Counted from the stretch's first letter, positions 1 to 12,136 are shown. The stretch is DNA of 64,000 nucleotides from Carallia brachiata (GCA_021464245.1 JADCRB010000010.1:3986735-4050734), one strand, 5' to 3'. Program-made: numbers and translations. Notes: a model not told the origin generated them from the letters alone.

Positions 1-647
1 TAACAATCAAATAATCTTTTCATTACATTAATTAGGGTGTGTTTGTTTGGAAAAAATTTTACAGATTTTCTGACATTTATTTTATGAAAAATATTTTACA
101 TAAACAAAATTTAGAGAAAATTTCCAAATTTTTAGATAAAATAACTTCTCTTTTTAATAATCCTTTTATTTCTTTGGCTTATGAACTAATTCAGCGATTT
201 CAAATAGTACTTAGAAAAGTCTATATGTTTTTCTAAAAAATAAATTTTGCCAGTGAGATTATATAGAAAAAGTGAACGAGTGTACTGAGTTTCTTAAATT
301 TATAGGAAAACATGCTGTTTTAAGAATTTAAATGGATGATTATCAAGTAACAATCAAATAATCTTTTCGTTACATTAATTAGGGTGTGTTTGTTATAGGA
401 AAAAATTTTACAGATTTTTTGACATTTGTTTTACGAAAAATATTTTACATAGACAAAATTTGGAGAAAATTTCTAAATTTTCAGGTAAAATAACTTCTCT
501 TTTTGCAGAGTTAAAGTTATTTTCAGGAAAAATATAAATTGTGCTATAAGTAAGTGACAAAGAAAAATTATTATTTTCACTGTAAATATTTTCTTCTATA
601 AATATTTTACAAATATAATTTATTTTACAGCAATCAAACAGACTCTA
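1..647. repeat. Two direct copies of an AT-rich MITE-like sequence, period 347 bp
   Basis: The sequence at 1-140 recurs at 348-490 with few changes. Both copies contain the phrase TTAGGGTGTGTTTGTT followed by a TTTTACAG-rich stretch. In the second copy the left end (about 379-394) is mirrored by the right end at about 632-648, which reads as a diverged inverted copy (TTAGAGTCTGTTTGATT on the other strand). This suggests a short inverted-repeat transposon of about 265 bp lying beside a truncated relative. No clear target-site duplication was found, so the superfamily is open. No coding potential is visible. Confidence 0.55.
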
Positions 648-683
648 AAATTCACTGTAGTTGCAATTGAGACTACGATTATG

Positions 684-1411
684 CAAGGATGAAAGAACCG
701 GACCGGACCAGCCGGTTCAACCGAAAAAACCGAGAACCGGTCCCTTGTCCGGTACGGTTCAAACTTAAAAATGAAATTTGGACTGGACCGAAAAAAACCG
801 GTCAAAAATCGGAAAAATCGGTCAAAAATCTGAAAAACCGGTAAAAAATCGGACCGGTTGAACCGGTTCAGTTTAAACCAAAAAATTTTAAATTATAATT
901 TAACCCAAAACTTTATCTAAATTATAATTAAGACTCTAATTTTAACTAAAAATTTTAATTTAGTCTCCAATTGATTAAAATTTTTCAATTTAATTTTTAA
1001 AATTATAAAATTAATATTTAATCACTATTTTGTTAATTTTGTTAAATATATTTTTAAATATTAAAAAATTTTCAATATAAAATTAATTTTCAATTTAAAA
1101 TTAATCTTTAAAATTTTTTGAATTAATTTTTATAAATTATATTTTGTTAAATATACTAATTGTAATATCCTTAATGTATGTAAATATTAATATAATTCTT
1201 AAAATGTATTTTATTTTAAATATTTATTATCATTCTTATATAATATAATATTTTATACAATTATATAAGTTATAAAAAAAATTTAATTTTGATATATTTA
1301 ATATTAAATACCGGTTTTACCGGTTTAACCGCGGTTTTACCGGTCGAACCGGTTGAATTTTGAACCTCTCAACTTTTTGGTTCAATGACTGGTTCAGTTC
1401 TGTGAACCTTG
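684..1411. mobile_element. Non-autonomous hAT-type element, 728 bp, with 8-bp target-site duplication
   Basis: The left end begins CAAGGATGAAAGAACCGGAC and the right end, read on the other strand, begins CAAGGTTCACAGAACTGAAC. These form imperfect terminal inverted repeats starting CAAGG. Flanking bases are CGATTATG (676-683) and CGATTACG (1412-1419), an 8-bp duplication with one mismatch, which is the hAT hallmark. Both ends are rich in CCGGTT/AACCGG words and the middle is very AT-rich. There is no transposase ORF, so movement would have depended on an enzyme encoded elsewhere. The same family recurs at 16386-16720. Confidence 0.72.
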
Positions 1412-1689
1412 CGATTACGTTAATGTCAACAATGGCAGGGAGAACGAGGATGAACTATTATTACTATTATTATTTTATCAAAGGGGAAGGTTTTGATGGT
1501 TTTAATCCAAATTAAGAAACAAAATGCCCATTATGTTAACATATTTGAGTGGGTATGTGAAGGGTATACAGTTAATTTTAGTGACATTTAATAATTTATT
1601 TATTTTTTTAAAATTTAATATATTTTTATCATCCAACAATTCATCGTCTACCGTGTGTTCTCCTAAATAAGGCCGCTTATCTTTTACGA

Positions 1690-2012
1690 AGGAACAATGT
1701 CCCTGCGCAAAAGAAGCATCAAATCTGCTGCCATGTTTACTTCCGTGTGGGTGTGTACCAGTCGAACTTCCCCATTCGTTTCAGCAAATCTTGATAGGTT
1801 AGGAGGCAACAACAAGCACTTTGGGGTGGGCATAATACAAGGGGACCCTTTGTCTGATAGCGTCCAAGACAGTTTAGGTTAGGAGTCTTGCTTCCAGTGT
1901 AACCCCGCAGAACCCTGCCTAGTGCCTGCCACTGCCAAGCAGCTGATAGCCCCGAAAGATACCCCTGAGCTTAGCCGAAAAAGACTGTACTCTGACCAAC
2001 ATTCTGGGCAAT
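1690..2012. other. GC-richer island in AT-rich DNA, origin unknown
   Basis: This stretch is close to balanced in base composition, while both flanks are strongly AT-rich. It holds a 61-codon open frame on the plus strand (1697-1882) that resembles nothing I recognise. The sharp composition change and lack of degenerate A/T runs suggest recently inserted DNA, for example from the mitochondrion or plastid, or a remnant of a mobile element. I cannot identify the source by eye. Confidence 0.35.
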
Positions 2013-2019
2013 AATTAAT

Positions 2020-3292
2020 TTCATGATTTAATTTCTCTTTTAATCTATTTCTCTTATAAATATTAATTTAAATTTCGCTTTTTATGGCAATAAAAGTTTT
2101 GGGAGTAAAAAAAGCTTACATGCGAAATCATATCATCTATTTGTTTGTCGGTGAAGTTAAAAGAAAGAGAAATATTATGTAATAATATTTAAATAATAAT
2201 AAAATAATAATAAAATTTATAAATTATTGAATGATTGAAATTTAAAAAAAAAAAAGCAAGTAAGCTATTAAATACTATTAGATGAACTATGAGATAATTT
2301 TGTTACTATATAAGATTAAATTGCATTATAAAGTTAAAAAAAATTCCTAATTACCCATAATTAGAAAAATGCGTTTGAAACTCGAAAAGAGGTGATGTTC
2401 AAAAGAAAAAAAGGTTAAAACCAGAGGATCTGAAGATAGTACATTTACATATTGTTCCATCTAGTATTGCTTAAGTCTCATTTTTAATTTCTATTATGAC
2501 TAATTGCATAATAAGATAAAACTATTTCAATCGTGTAGTTTATAATTTTATGAAAAAAAAATGATATTAGGTTGTCATTTTTATTCGCTTTGTTGTTGTC
2601 ACAGGTATTAAAATAATTTTTGGGAACATATTAATATATTTTTCCACAAAAATCCCACAGATGTTCACAGGGACATACAAAATATGCAAGAAGCTGAGAA
2701 AAAATATATATATATGCAAAAAGTGGAACAAAATGTGCACGATTGATTTGGTACATAACTTGATTTTTTTTTCCTGACATAACTAATAGTTAGTAACTAG
2801 TCAGTTAGTCATTAAAAAGAATCAAAGACGCAAGTTAATAAACATAATATAGATACAAAAATCCTACTTATTCAAAATGGACAACCTTCCAAATAATTGG
2901 AGGATTTTGGGGATGAGAGGAGCTGTGGCACCACCTCGGTCGGCTAAACCGAGGTGGCTTACGCAACTCGATCTGCCACGCAGAAGTTAAGGAACCATCA
3001 TGATTTGCCTCTCCGCGGAATTGTATCAAATGATTCATGGCACTAACCTTACCATAATAAATCATCAATCCTTTATATAACGAATCATACAAGAGCACTT
3101 GATCAACATTAGGTAAATTCACTGAACATTATCTGTTTGAAAAAAATTTCTATTTACAAAATTAAATGAAAGCACAATTGCATGTACATGAATGTGAAAT
3201 ATGTCCTTCTCCAGTTTGCTTACGCAAAATGAAGTACCAATTCCTACGCCCCAATTGCCTTGCCAGGCGCAGCAATATGTACTTTACTTGTT
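2020..3292. other. Intergenic AT-rich DNA, no gene seen
   Basis: The stretch has A/T runs and a short ATATAT tract near 2706. The last 300 bases or so are probably the 3' UTR and downstream region of the minus-strand DUF1218 gene. An 84-codon minus frame at 2868-3122 has no recognisable domain. Confidence 0.4.
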
Positions 3293-4707
3293 TTACACTA
3301 AATTCAAGAGCTGCTGCTGCTGCTGCTGCTTGCTGAAGTTTGGTGGGTATATGAATTGTGGCTGTTCAATCTGATTGTCTCTAACAACCGGATTCTCCCT
3401 TGCAACGGTAGTGATCCGCCGGGGCGGGGGCGACATTGGTGGAGACGCATAGAGGGCAGAGGTATCAAGTATCTCCCGTCGCACGTTTTCCTGCTCTTGG
3501 GACATTCTTTGTGCACGCAATGCAGTCAAGTATAACCCAGCAGCAAGGAAGACTGTCGTCAGCGAGAAGACCCCGGCTGCAGAGAACACGCCTTCTTTGA
3601 TGGCAAGGCAGCTTGATTTTGGTGTATTCCAATTCGTCAGATGGCCTGATTCTATACTTAGCCCAATTAACAGCAGGATCTCCCCAACCGCGAAGCATAC
3701 CCTGCATCGAGTCATTCACATTTTTGTACATCAGCTGGCTTTTCTGAACGTGCCAATGAGCACACGGCTACATAGAATCAGAACGATGAGCTGAACAATG
3801 CTGTCATTTACCATTCTTCTGTTAGAGTAGGAGGGTGGATTATTGGTGCAATAGGAGGCTCATTATACCGTGAGCTACACCATGGAGTAATTGTTCTCAT
3901 TTCCATAAATCCTATAACTTTCTTTCCAGATTAAAACTTAAGACTTCTAAAATAAAAATTTTAAATCTTAACTATTGGGTCCAATTAGATTGATTTGTGG
4001 CTTTATTGAAAGAGACATCTTGAACTCAAAACTTACATGTTCATCGGAAAACTAATTAAAAGCCTTTAATATGAAGAAATAACAGGAAATTGTTGGATTA
4101 CAACTTCAAGTCTCCGTTTACTGTGACATTGAGGTAAATTACTCAAAACATTCTAAACTGACACAAGTAATGATTAAAGAACTGAAAGAGAAAAAAGAAG
4201 AAAAGGAACAAGTGGGCTTACCAAGTTGAAACAAAGAAAAAGCCTGCTTGCCATGTTATAGACTTGGCCAGGGCAGAATTGTGCCCCCAGGAGACCAGAA
4301 CTGGAGGTGGGGCTTTACTGACAGCAACTAAAATGTACAAATGTTGTACCACCATGGCGACTGCCAGACCCACGAATGCAATAGAACCACACAACAAAGG
4401 CGTCTTGCCGCTGCCACTATACACGCATTGATAAATTCTACCACGTCCTCTGGTATTACTCTCGATCCATGTCACCTACAAGATTATATATATGATGGCT
4501 TTTTAACAATGTCTTAAGGTAACAAGCTGGTACTAAGGGGACAATTACCTGGGAACGAGTGGCTTCTCCAATGAGACAAAGAATGAAGCAAAAAAGGCCA
4601 CAGAGAATGGTCAAGACCATTAAAAAGGCAGCCGTTTTGCTAGCCAAATCCGTGCTTGAAGGACTCGGCGCAAGGTCGGCATGTGTGACTGCTCTTGTTT
4701 GTGCCAT
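3293..4707 (-). CDS. DUF1218 four-helix membrane protein (MODIFYING WALL LIGNIN / DESIGUAL-like), 273 aa
   Basis: Three exons join in phase: 4549-4707, 4222-4475 and 3293-3701. The start MAQTRAV is followed by a hydrophobic segment (FLMVLTILCGLFCFILCLIG, residues about 29-48). Exon 2 has the family-typical Cys-containing loop (CVYSGSGKTPLLCGS) and a second membrane segment. Exon 3 adds two more segments (VCFAVGEILLLIGLSIES and FSAAGVFSLTTVFLAAGLY). The tail is Pro/Arg-rich and ends in a polyglutamine run (CAG/CTG repeats near 3310-3330). Known DUF1218 proteins sit in the endoplasmic reticulum or plasma membrane, and some affect lignin content or leaf symmetry. The function of this member is inferred only from the family. 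The gene looks intact. Confidence 0.85.
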
Positions 4708-4749
4708 GTTTCTCAGTCCCAACAATGGTCACAATTCATGCAGATACAA

Positions 4750-4775
4750 CAAGAAGAAGAAGAAGAAGAAGAAGA
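4750..4775. repeat. (GAA)n microsatellite in the 5' UTR of the DUF1218 gene
   Basis: About eight AAG/GAA triplets lie 43-68 bases upstream of the minus-strand start codon, so the transcript would carry a CTT-rich leader, which is common in plant 5' UTRs. Confidence 0.7.
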
Positions 4776-7032
4776 GAATAATGGGGCATAAATGTTTAAA
4801 ATCCATTAATGAAAAGGGACCAAAAAAATTGAAGAATTGCTTGGAGCAAAGGTTGCTTAGAGGCCGAAGATTCGAGGGTTCGGAACTTTAATGTTAAGTA
4901 TTCGCACAAGGAATGTTGGATTCTAAGGATTTTGCTTCAAGTATATTCATTTTCCTGCTCAAAGATGAAGATAATGCAACTGGGAGAATTACGAATTGAC
5001 ACACGACTCCTCTCTAACTCCGTCTCTCTGGTGCTTTCTGTGGCTTCAAAGCTACTTTTATGCCTTTTTTTCTCTCTTATTTTTATGAGCTAATGGTGTT
5101 ATACTAATTCTAACATTAATTTAAATTATACTTGTTATTTTTTTATTTACATAAAACTTAACGTAATGTCATATTTATTCATTTTGAATAGATTTTGAGT
5201 AGGTATTTGGATTTTTTTTTTCTTCTTATTTCTATTCCGCTAAAGGGCATTTTAGAGAAGCAAAAACTTCTTCCCACGTGTGAGAGAAAAAGATGATATT
5301 CGGGCTTGAGCTCGGTCCAATGAAAAATGAGCAGAAGGACAAAATTCAAGACAAGTCAAAGTAATTTCCATGTCTTTTTGTGCAGAATTTCCTGAAAATG
5401 GAGACATTGAGGAATTGTCTTTTTTTATAGAGAACAGTCCGTGCTCCTTTTCATTTTCTAGCGCACTGATAAATTTTTTTTTAAAAAAAAAATCGCTAAT
5501 ACAAGACTACCCAGATGCGTGATCAGTAGCGTATAGAAATCTGGTGGTTGAGAATGCTTCAAATAAAAAAAGACTGCTTTCAGGACCATGTTGAACTATC
5601 TATCAACTCAGGGCAACCAATTAATGATCCTAGTCGTCTTCAGGCTAAGGCCCTACACCCCCAATACCAAAAATAAACAGAAAATAGATTAGGATCCCTT
5701 AACTAGCATACAAGTCATCCACTCCTTCAGTTTCCTTTTTCACCAAGAAAATTGCCCTCCCGATTGCCCAGAACATTAGTCACGTAGATGCTTCAGATCC
5801 GGCAGAAACATACAAATTAGATATACTAACACACAATATGCAAATACCCTGTTCTAGTTGTCTAGTATGCAAACATTATTGACTCTTAGTGACTAATGTT
5901 CTATTCTTAGTGGGAAGCAGCCCCTATCCTTAGAGAAATATGTTCTATTTTTAGTAACTTAACTAATTGTTCTTACAATTTCATTCTTACAAATGTCAAC
6001 TTAGTTGTGTATTAGTTAAGGTTAAAAATATGTCTTTTGGACTGAATCAACAACTTGCTAAAACTTTATCATGTATTTTATGTATGGATCTTTCAAGTTA
6101 ATAATAACTACTTATTCCAGTAAAAAAAAAACATTATAGACTCTGTAACGTGTGTATGTATTCTGTTGGTCAAAATTTTACTTGAATTCCTTCCCAAAAG
6201 ATTTACCGAAAATATATTGCTAGTCATCTTTGCTGCATCCCGATTTTGTCCGACTTGAGGGTCACGTCTAGACGATCTTCAACTTGTCACTTCATGTGCA
6301 TTCCAAAGTTTTACTCTTTAAATGGTGTGTTTTCAATGTTGCACAAATTAACGGCAGGAATTGAAAACAGTCCATTGCAAACATTCCTGTGTGTAATCTT
6401 TTTCTAACAATCGCATCGATTCACGTAAAAAGGGGCTTCGGAGCATCTCTTGACTTTTGCCAAAATCCTAGAAAACCAATAAGAAACAACGGATAAAATA
6501 CTTGGCATGGTGCATCCCTTCTTACTTAACTCACAAGATATATGAAACTTATTCCATGAGCAAGACTTTTGCAATGTTATTCCTTCTGCTCCCTCCACAA
6601 CTATGACTTCCCTCTGTCACCCCACTAGTTTAAGTTTTCAAAAATTATTCCTTTACCGTATGCCAGCTTAATTAGCAATTTATACCAACCACCATTGGTC
6701 CAAGTAGAAGAAATTTGATTTCCCTTAAATAATATATTGAGTTCGAGTTTTATGAATGAAAAAAATAACGCTGAGAAAATTCACCCTCAAAGGGTTCAAC
6801 AGAAACTCAAACCAAATTAGTCGGGTCCAACGTGATTTTTGTATATTGGGGTCTAACACCCAAAAAAAAAAAAAAAGCTTAATTAGCAATTTGTAGCATG
6901 AGCTCGTGCCTGCATAAAACTCAAATCCACACCTATACATGTCATTCCCACCAATCTCCATAGCCTTTCAGTTCCATTGTCTCTTTGGTTGAAGCCCTGC
7001 TTCCTGGTTCCTGGACGTCCATATATATATAT
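4776..7032. other. Intergenic region, no gene recognised
   Basis: About 2.2 kb contains the promoter side of the DUF1218 gene and AT-rich sequence. The short open frames on both strands (for example 6404-6598 and 6725-6961) show no domain and no sign of splicing. Confidence 0.4.
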
Positions 7033-7284
7033 ATGGCTTCTGAGGAGGCTTGTGTTGGGGATGCTTGCTCCAGCAGCAAACAAGCCATTGTTGCGGAGAA
7101 AAAGTCCGACATGAAAGCCACGGGCAACTCTAATTTCGAGAAAGCACTGGCAAAAAGAGCACTTTTTGGGTCACAGCGTCATCGGAGTAAGGGCAGGAAA
7201 TTGGTCAAAAATGGTGCCAAATTGTTGCCAAGCAGACTAAGCAAGGTTTCGTTGGCTGATGATTCATCAGAGCCAGAGGTCTAA
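7033..7284 (+). CDS. Small basic protein of unknown function, 83 aa
   Basis: The start MASEEACVGDACSS lies directly after an AT dinucleotide run (7019-7032). An in-frame upstream ATG at 6985 would read through that repeat and is less likely. The product is hydrophilic and rich in Lys, Arg and Ser in its middle (LFGSQRHRSKGRKLVKNGAK), and ends in an acidic SEPEV. It has no membrane segment or signal peptide. The composition is less AT-biased than its surroundings, which favours a real single-exon gene. I do not recognise the family. A small nuclear or nucleolar protein is conceivable from the basic cluster, but that is a guess. Confidence 0.4.
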   Translation: MASEEACVGDACSSSKQAIVAEKKSDMKATGNSNFEKALAKRALFGSQRHRSKGRKLVKNGAKLLPSRLSKVSLADDSSEPEV

Positions 7285-9100
7285 GAGGTATATGCAATTG
7301 CACCGTTTAGCATAAAGTTCCACCCTGTAAATAAAATAAAAGGCACAGGATCGGAGATATGATGTCTGTCTTGAACTTAATTGGAAAAGTAGCACTTTTG
7401 TTCCTATGCCATGCTGTGGACTATAACAGAGAAACTGATCTGACATATATATATTCAGAAAAGAAAGATAAGAGATGGTGATCAAAATTTTCATGTATAT
7501 ATGGTGGAATGTGAACCACTTTGGTGGTCAGCTTCTGTTTGTGAAACATCAGAAACTATGAACCAGAACAACGCTTTCAAATTCTACGCACTAGCTTCTA
7601 ATAAATCTATCTAGTGTAAACTTGTGGACTATTTCGTCACTCTGTATCACATTCGATAAGTCATCTTTCATTTAGTGCGATTGTGTCTGTGGTTGTTCCC
7701 TCAACGGCACACAACACCCTGTTCAGACATCTCAGTCCCATTTTCAGAAGATTAGATTACACTACTATAATTGTTGTTCCTTAATTTGGCATTCTTAATT
7801 TCACCAACAGACTACTATATATGTATTCACATGTGGGCCCTGCGGCTGCAAGCAAAACTTGGCATGATACAAAGAGCAAACCAAGAAATTCCGTGCCAGT
7901 CAAAAACATGAAGGGAGAACGAGAATTTAAGTGTGATTAAGAGGATACTATAAATGCATAAAAGAAGCATTTTCTACTGTAAAAATTAGGCACATCGGAC
8001 ATTTTCACTTTTTTTTTTTGGATAGATCTAGACCCCTCGAATTTTTTTTTTTTCATCAAATGATTTACGATTTCAAATATTTTTAACTGCTTAATTATAC
8101 TAATTTATGAAAGTTGTGTTAAGGAGAAGTCAAGAGTTATACTGATTTAGATATATAAATAACCTAAATCTAATTTTATGCATATCTACCCTTTAAAAAG
8201 GACTAAAGATCTAAATTTCAATTCTCTCAAATTCCCATCAAATCTGAATTTTAATCTTAATGTATAAAAAACAGAAAGACACATGAGATGAGATGAGTAT
8301 TTCAAATTGCACTGTAAATAAAAAAGGATTATAACAAAAGTTATTATTGTTATCATTATTATTATTTTTTGTTACTTGTTTGATTATAAAATTTCTATAT
8401 GAAGGTATATGATACGTACGTGTATGAGTGAAGTACACTAACATTTCCCTTATATTATGGATCTCAAATATGGAGCTGCCCGTCGGGCCATCCGTCTTTT
8501 GGCATCTGACTGTTTTAGAAGAACGTGTTCCATGTCCATGCCACGTCTGTCAACCTATTCTGTCTACCTTCCGGCGACGTTGTCACGAACCCAGAGACAG
8601 ACAAAATGCACAACCGATCTCAAGTCCCTCGATAGGATTTTGAAATCAAAAGGGCCGTTGCAACTTTTTGTTTTTAAGCATTCCAACAATTTTTTTTGTT
8701 TCTAATCATAACACTTCCAACTATTATTTCACTCAAAAATTAGCTAAACTCAATTATAAAACGATATAATTTCTCTGTTTTAATTGTTTTATTTATTGTG
8801 TCTCCAGCAAATATTCTTTTAAAGATATTTTAAAGAACATAATTTTATCGTATACATATAAATATAAAGTGAAATAAATAATTAAATTAAATATAAAAAA
8901 ATTAATAAATTATTAAATTTTATTAAATAAATTATGTATCGACTTATAATTTTAATAATAAAATACACAGTCGTGCTCAATTTTTTCATTTTTAAGTTTT
9001 AGGAGAATTAAGTAAAAGAGAGGGATTTTTCATAATGTTGTCTCCATTTAATGCATTGGAAGTTTTGAACTCCACGCACGGGCACTACAACGCTCTCACT
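7285..9100. other. Intergenic AT-rich region, no gene recognised
   Basis: A pair of overlapping plus-strand frames at 8428-8705 sits in a slightly GC-richer patch but has no recognisable domain. The rest is low-complexity A/T sequence. Confidence 0.35.
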
Positions 9101-9703
9101 GTATCGCTTTCTCAATATCTTTTTTTCTCATTTGCTCTGACCCACAACAAAAGATTCAATTCTTCTCTTTCTTTCCCGTAAATTTCTGAAAAAATCTTTA
9201 TTTCTTGTCCACTAATAGCATTAAGAGTGTGGGGTGGGTGAGAGACAGAGACAAAAGAAGAGAAGCAAGGATCCAAAGTGGGTTTTAGCTGGTTTACCAC
9301 TTTCACTCGCACGGTTTTCCTGTAAGTTCTTTCTTGGCTCTGTATTTTAGATTGTGTTTTGATATGGCAAGAGTTAGAGGCGTTTCATTATTTGATTGTT
9401 GACTTCAAACGAATTTCCGGGTTTTTTTTTTTTCTTGTTTCTTTGAATGTTTTTATTTTGGGGCACTGTTTGGTTGCTGAGAAAATGTGGCAGCTGATCA
9501 ATAATGATGAACTCTATACACAATTGGGTTTAAGAAAGCAATAGGGTAACTGGAAAAGCTTACAACTTTCTTTACTACGTTATTACTCTCCTCTCATCAA
9601 GCATGGATAGGTGGTCTTTCTATGTTCTCAAGTTCTTGGCTAATCCCCTGGAGTGGAAAGTGCTTCTATAAGTTAAAGGTCGTTTCACATTTCTGATTCG
9701 CAG

Positions 9704-9754
9704 AAAGTTCAATTCTTTGAAATTTATGTGAATCAGAGAGATCATACATCAAAG
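9704..9754 (+). other. Probable non-coding 5' UTR exon of the DUF4378 gene
   Basis: The sequence is bounded by TTCGCAG before it and AAAG|GTACTGG after it. A further candidate UTR exon ends at 9321 before GTAAGTT. Both lie upstream of the ATG at 10649, which itself follows an acceptor (TTCCAG), giving a spliced leader layout often seen in this family. This is inferred from splice signals only. Confidence 0.35.
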
Positions 9755-10648
9755 GTACTGGCTTTCATGGGAGATTCAAGTGTTAAGATTAAAGAGAATC
9801 CAAAGAAATGGGTTGAGGAGATGAAAGGAAAATGTGGATTTATTTATGAGGTTTATAAATGGAGGATTGGTGGGAGTCATACTAGGACAGGGAATGTGAC
9901 TACATTTATCACTGACAGTGGTAAGCATGGAGTTGTAGGTCTTGACAATAGCACAGTTATTCTGGGTAGCTGTTGGGAATTTAGGGGCCCAGGGGTTAGA
10001 GAAAGCAGTTGTGATTTAGTGCAAGTTTAATCCTTCTTGTGAGAAATTCATTGCCAGTAGGCACTTGCAACGGCATGATACCCTTGGGTTAAAATCAATT
10101 TTAGCAGCAGTTCTTTTTGCCCAAAATGATTAGTTTGACTACATTTAGTTAATTTCAGTTCCTTGGGATCATATCCAAAAAAATTTGTGCTTTTAGTGAC
10201 CATATATATATGAAGGTGGAGTTTCCAGTGTCAATAACAGCACGAGTTAATCGTGAATTGCATAGTTAAGCATTAAACCAAACCTGAGAGCAGTTTTAGA
10301 TGCAGTGATTTCTATGCAATCCATGAAAATCGTTTATAGATAAATATACAGAAAATTCTGGGTAGCCTAGTCTAATAGAAGTTTTTTAACATTGTTTTTT
10401 TCTCTTCAATTGTACAAGAAGTGGTCAGACTTGGTGTTTGGTCTACATAGTATGAAGTGCGTGATTGTTTGCAATCGTATGAAACCTCTTTAATAACTGA
10501 AAAATTGTAATTTTACTGGATAACATCTGCAATTCAGTTGAGGTAGTAAATTGTGATTTCTCTTTAGCCAACTGGCTTATGAACAATTGACAATTCATCT
10601 TGCCTTTTCCATTTATGGATGCTGAAAAGGTTGTGATTGTTCCAGAAA

Positions 10649-12136
10649 ATGGGTGCTGAGAAAGAGAGTTCAAAAAGTGGAGGTTATGCAGGTGGTTTTT
10701 TTCAGCTGTTTGACTGGACCGCAAAGTCTAGGAAAAAGCTATTCTCAAGCAAGCCAAATTCACCAGTTATAAGTTTCTTCTGCTACCATTCAGTATTGAT
10801 TGACAAATGCATTCGCGCATTTGCACAATTAGCCTCTTTCATTGTTAGTCATGGGTTTTTTTTTTCTCATTCTTTGCAGAGCGTCTGAAACAAGGGAAGA
10901 GAAGTGAAGGGAACTTGCCAATGACTCGACTTTACTAGACACTTTCAATGGATTGGTTTTCAATGGATTCTTTTTCTCTTTCATTTGCTTTCTTGATTTT
11001 ACTAGACACTTTGTATGACTGTCCTAGTTTGTTATCTGCTTATGTACGTATTTTATTCCTTCCACCAAGAGGATTCAATTAATTCTTTTATCTGCTAATA
11101 CACATGACTTTGCTTTTAGAAAATTTCCTCAAGCTTCGTTGTTATTATTCCTTCCAGCTGTAGAATATAATTGTCCCATAGTTTAGTGCTATATCATTGG
11201 AAAGTAGGTTGACACTATTGTTAACATATCAAGGAGTTGATGACACGGACGAGTACATCGGGAAACTTAATGATTCCACAAAGGTGCTGGATTGTAGTCG
11301 TTCGAGCCCTATCTCTGTCCTTGAACCTTCTTGTTCAACTGAAAGTTGCAGCTCATTAGATGGTACAGATAGTGGTGGTACAGAAGGTAAGAACATGATA
11401 TCCCTCTTGCAAAACGCAAGTTATATTTTCTGCATTGTATGTAATAAAGTAAAGCTGCTAACTTGCATGAAATGTCCTCTCAGAAAGCAAGCCATGTTCA
11501 TCTGTCCACTCGCAAGAGGCTATTGGTTTACGCAATATCGATGCCAAATTGGATTTATCACGAACTGCTTCTTCGGCATCCACCGGAACTGTGTCAAGAA
11601 ACAATACAAATATAAAATGTGTGGCAGATTTTGCCAAATCGACAACTGCCTGGGAAACAGAATGCATAAAGAAGATATTCCTCAATCTGGAATTGACGTT
11701 TCAGGACTTTGCAATGGGCCGGGCTCAAGAAACAATAAATCCTCATTTGTTTGATCAGTTGGAAATTTGGAAAGATGGACTTGAAAGTAATGCGTTTGAG
11801 ACTAGGTTAGAACGGAAGTTGTTGTTTGATTGCATCAGCGAATGCCTCGATCTAAAATGCAGGCAATATGTCAATGGAGGATACGGAACATGGATGAAAG
11901 GGGTGACAATGTTAAAAAGAAAAGAGAAGCTTGCTATTGAAGTTTACAAGGAGATTGCAGCGTGGAAAGGCATGGGAGACTCTACGGTGGACGAGCTTGT
12001 GGACAAGGATATGAGTTGTGAGTATGGAAGATGGCTGAGCTTCGAAGTTGATGCATCTGTACTTGCAGTAGAGGTTGAGGGCCAAATATTTAGTTCCCTA
12101 GTTAATGAGGTCATTGCTGATGTCTTACAGTTTTGA
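10649..12136 (+). pseudogene. Truncated TRM/LONGIFOLIA-like gene with C-terminal DUF4378 domain, central part missing
   Basis: The start MGAEKESSKSGGYAGGFFQ, then FDWTAKSRKKLFSSKPNSP and RLKQGKRSEGNLPMTRL (10649-10935), is the typical N-terminus of a plant family of roughly 800-1000 residues (TON1-recruiting-motif or LONGIFOLIA relatives). Reading stops at TAG 10936, exactly where family members continue into the long central region with the VARLMGL motif. That region is absent. Sequence resumes in frame at about 11233-11386 (SPISVLEPSCSTESCSSLDG), then 11484-12136 gives a well-preserved DUF4378 domain (NPHLFDQLE, LLFDCISECLDL, DELVDKDMS, ending IADVLQF). The exon 2 donor is unusual: CCA|GTTATA works only with the CAGAG|CGT acceptor. 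A 15-bp repeat (TTTACTAGACACTTT, 10931-10945 and 10998-11012) marks the break. It is most likely a partial duplicate or deletion derivative. Confidence 0.75.

Noticed and set aside
9728..10030. 100-codon plus-strand frame ahead of the DUF4378 start
   Set aside because: It begins in a likely UTR exon and runs through an intron bounded by AAAG|GTACTGG. It has no domain, and the family start MGAEKES lies downstream.
10760..10880. Loss of a splice donor G in the DUF4378 gene as a further homopolymer error
   Set aside because: An in-phase alternative exists (CCA|GTTATA with CAGAG|CGT), so the site may be functional and is not counted among the indels.
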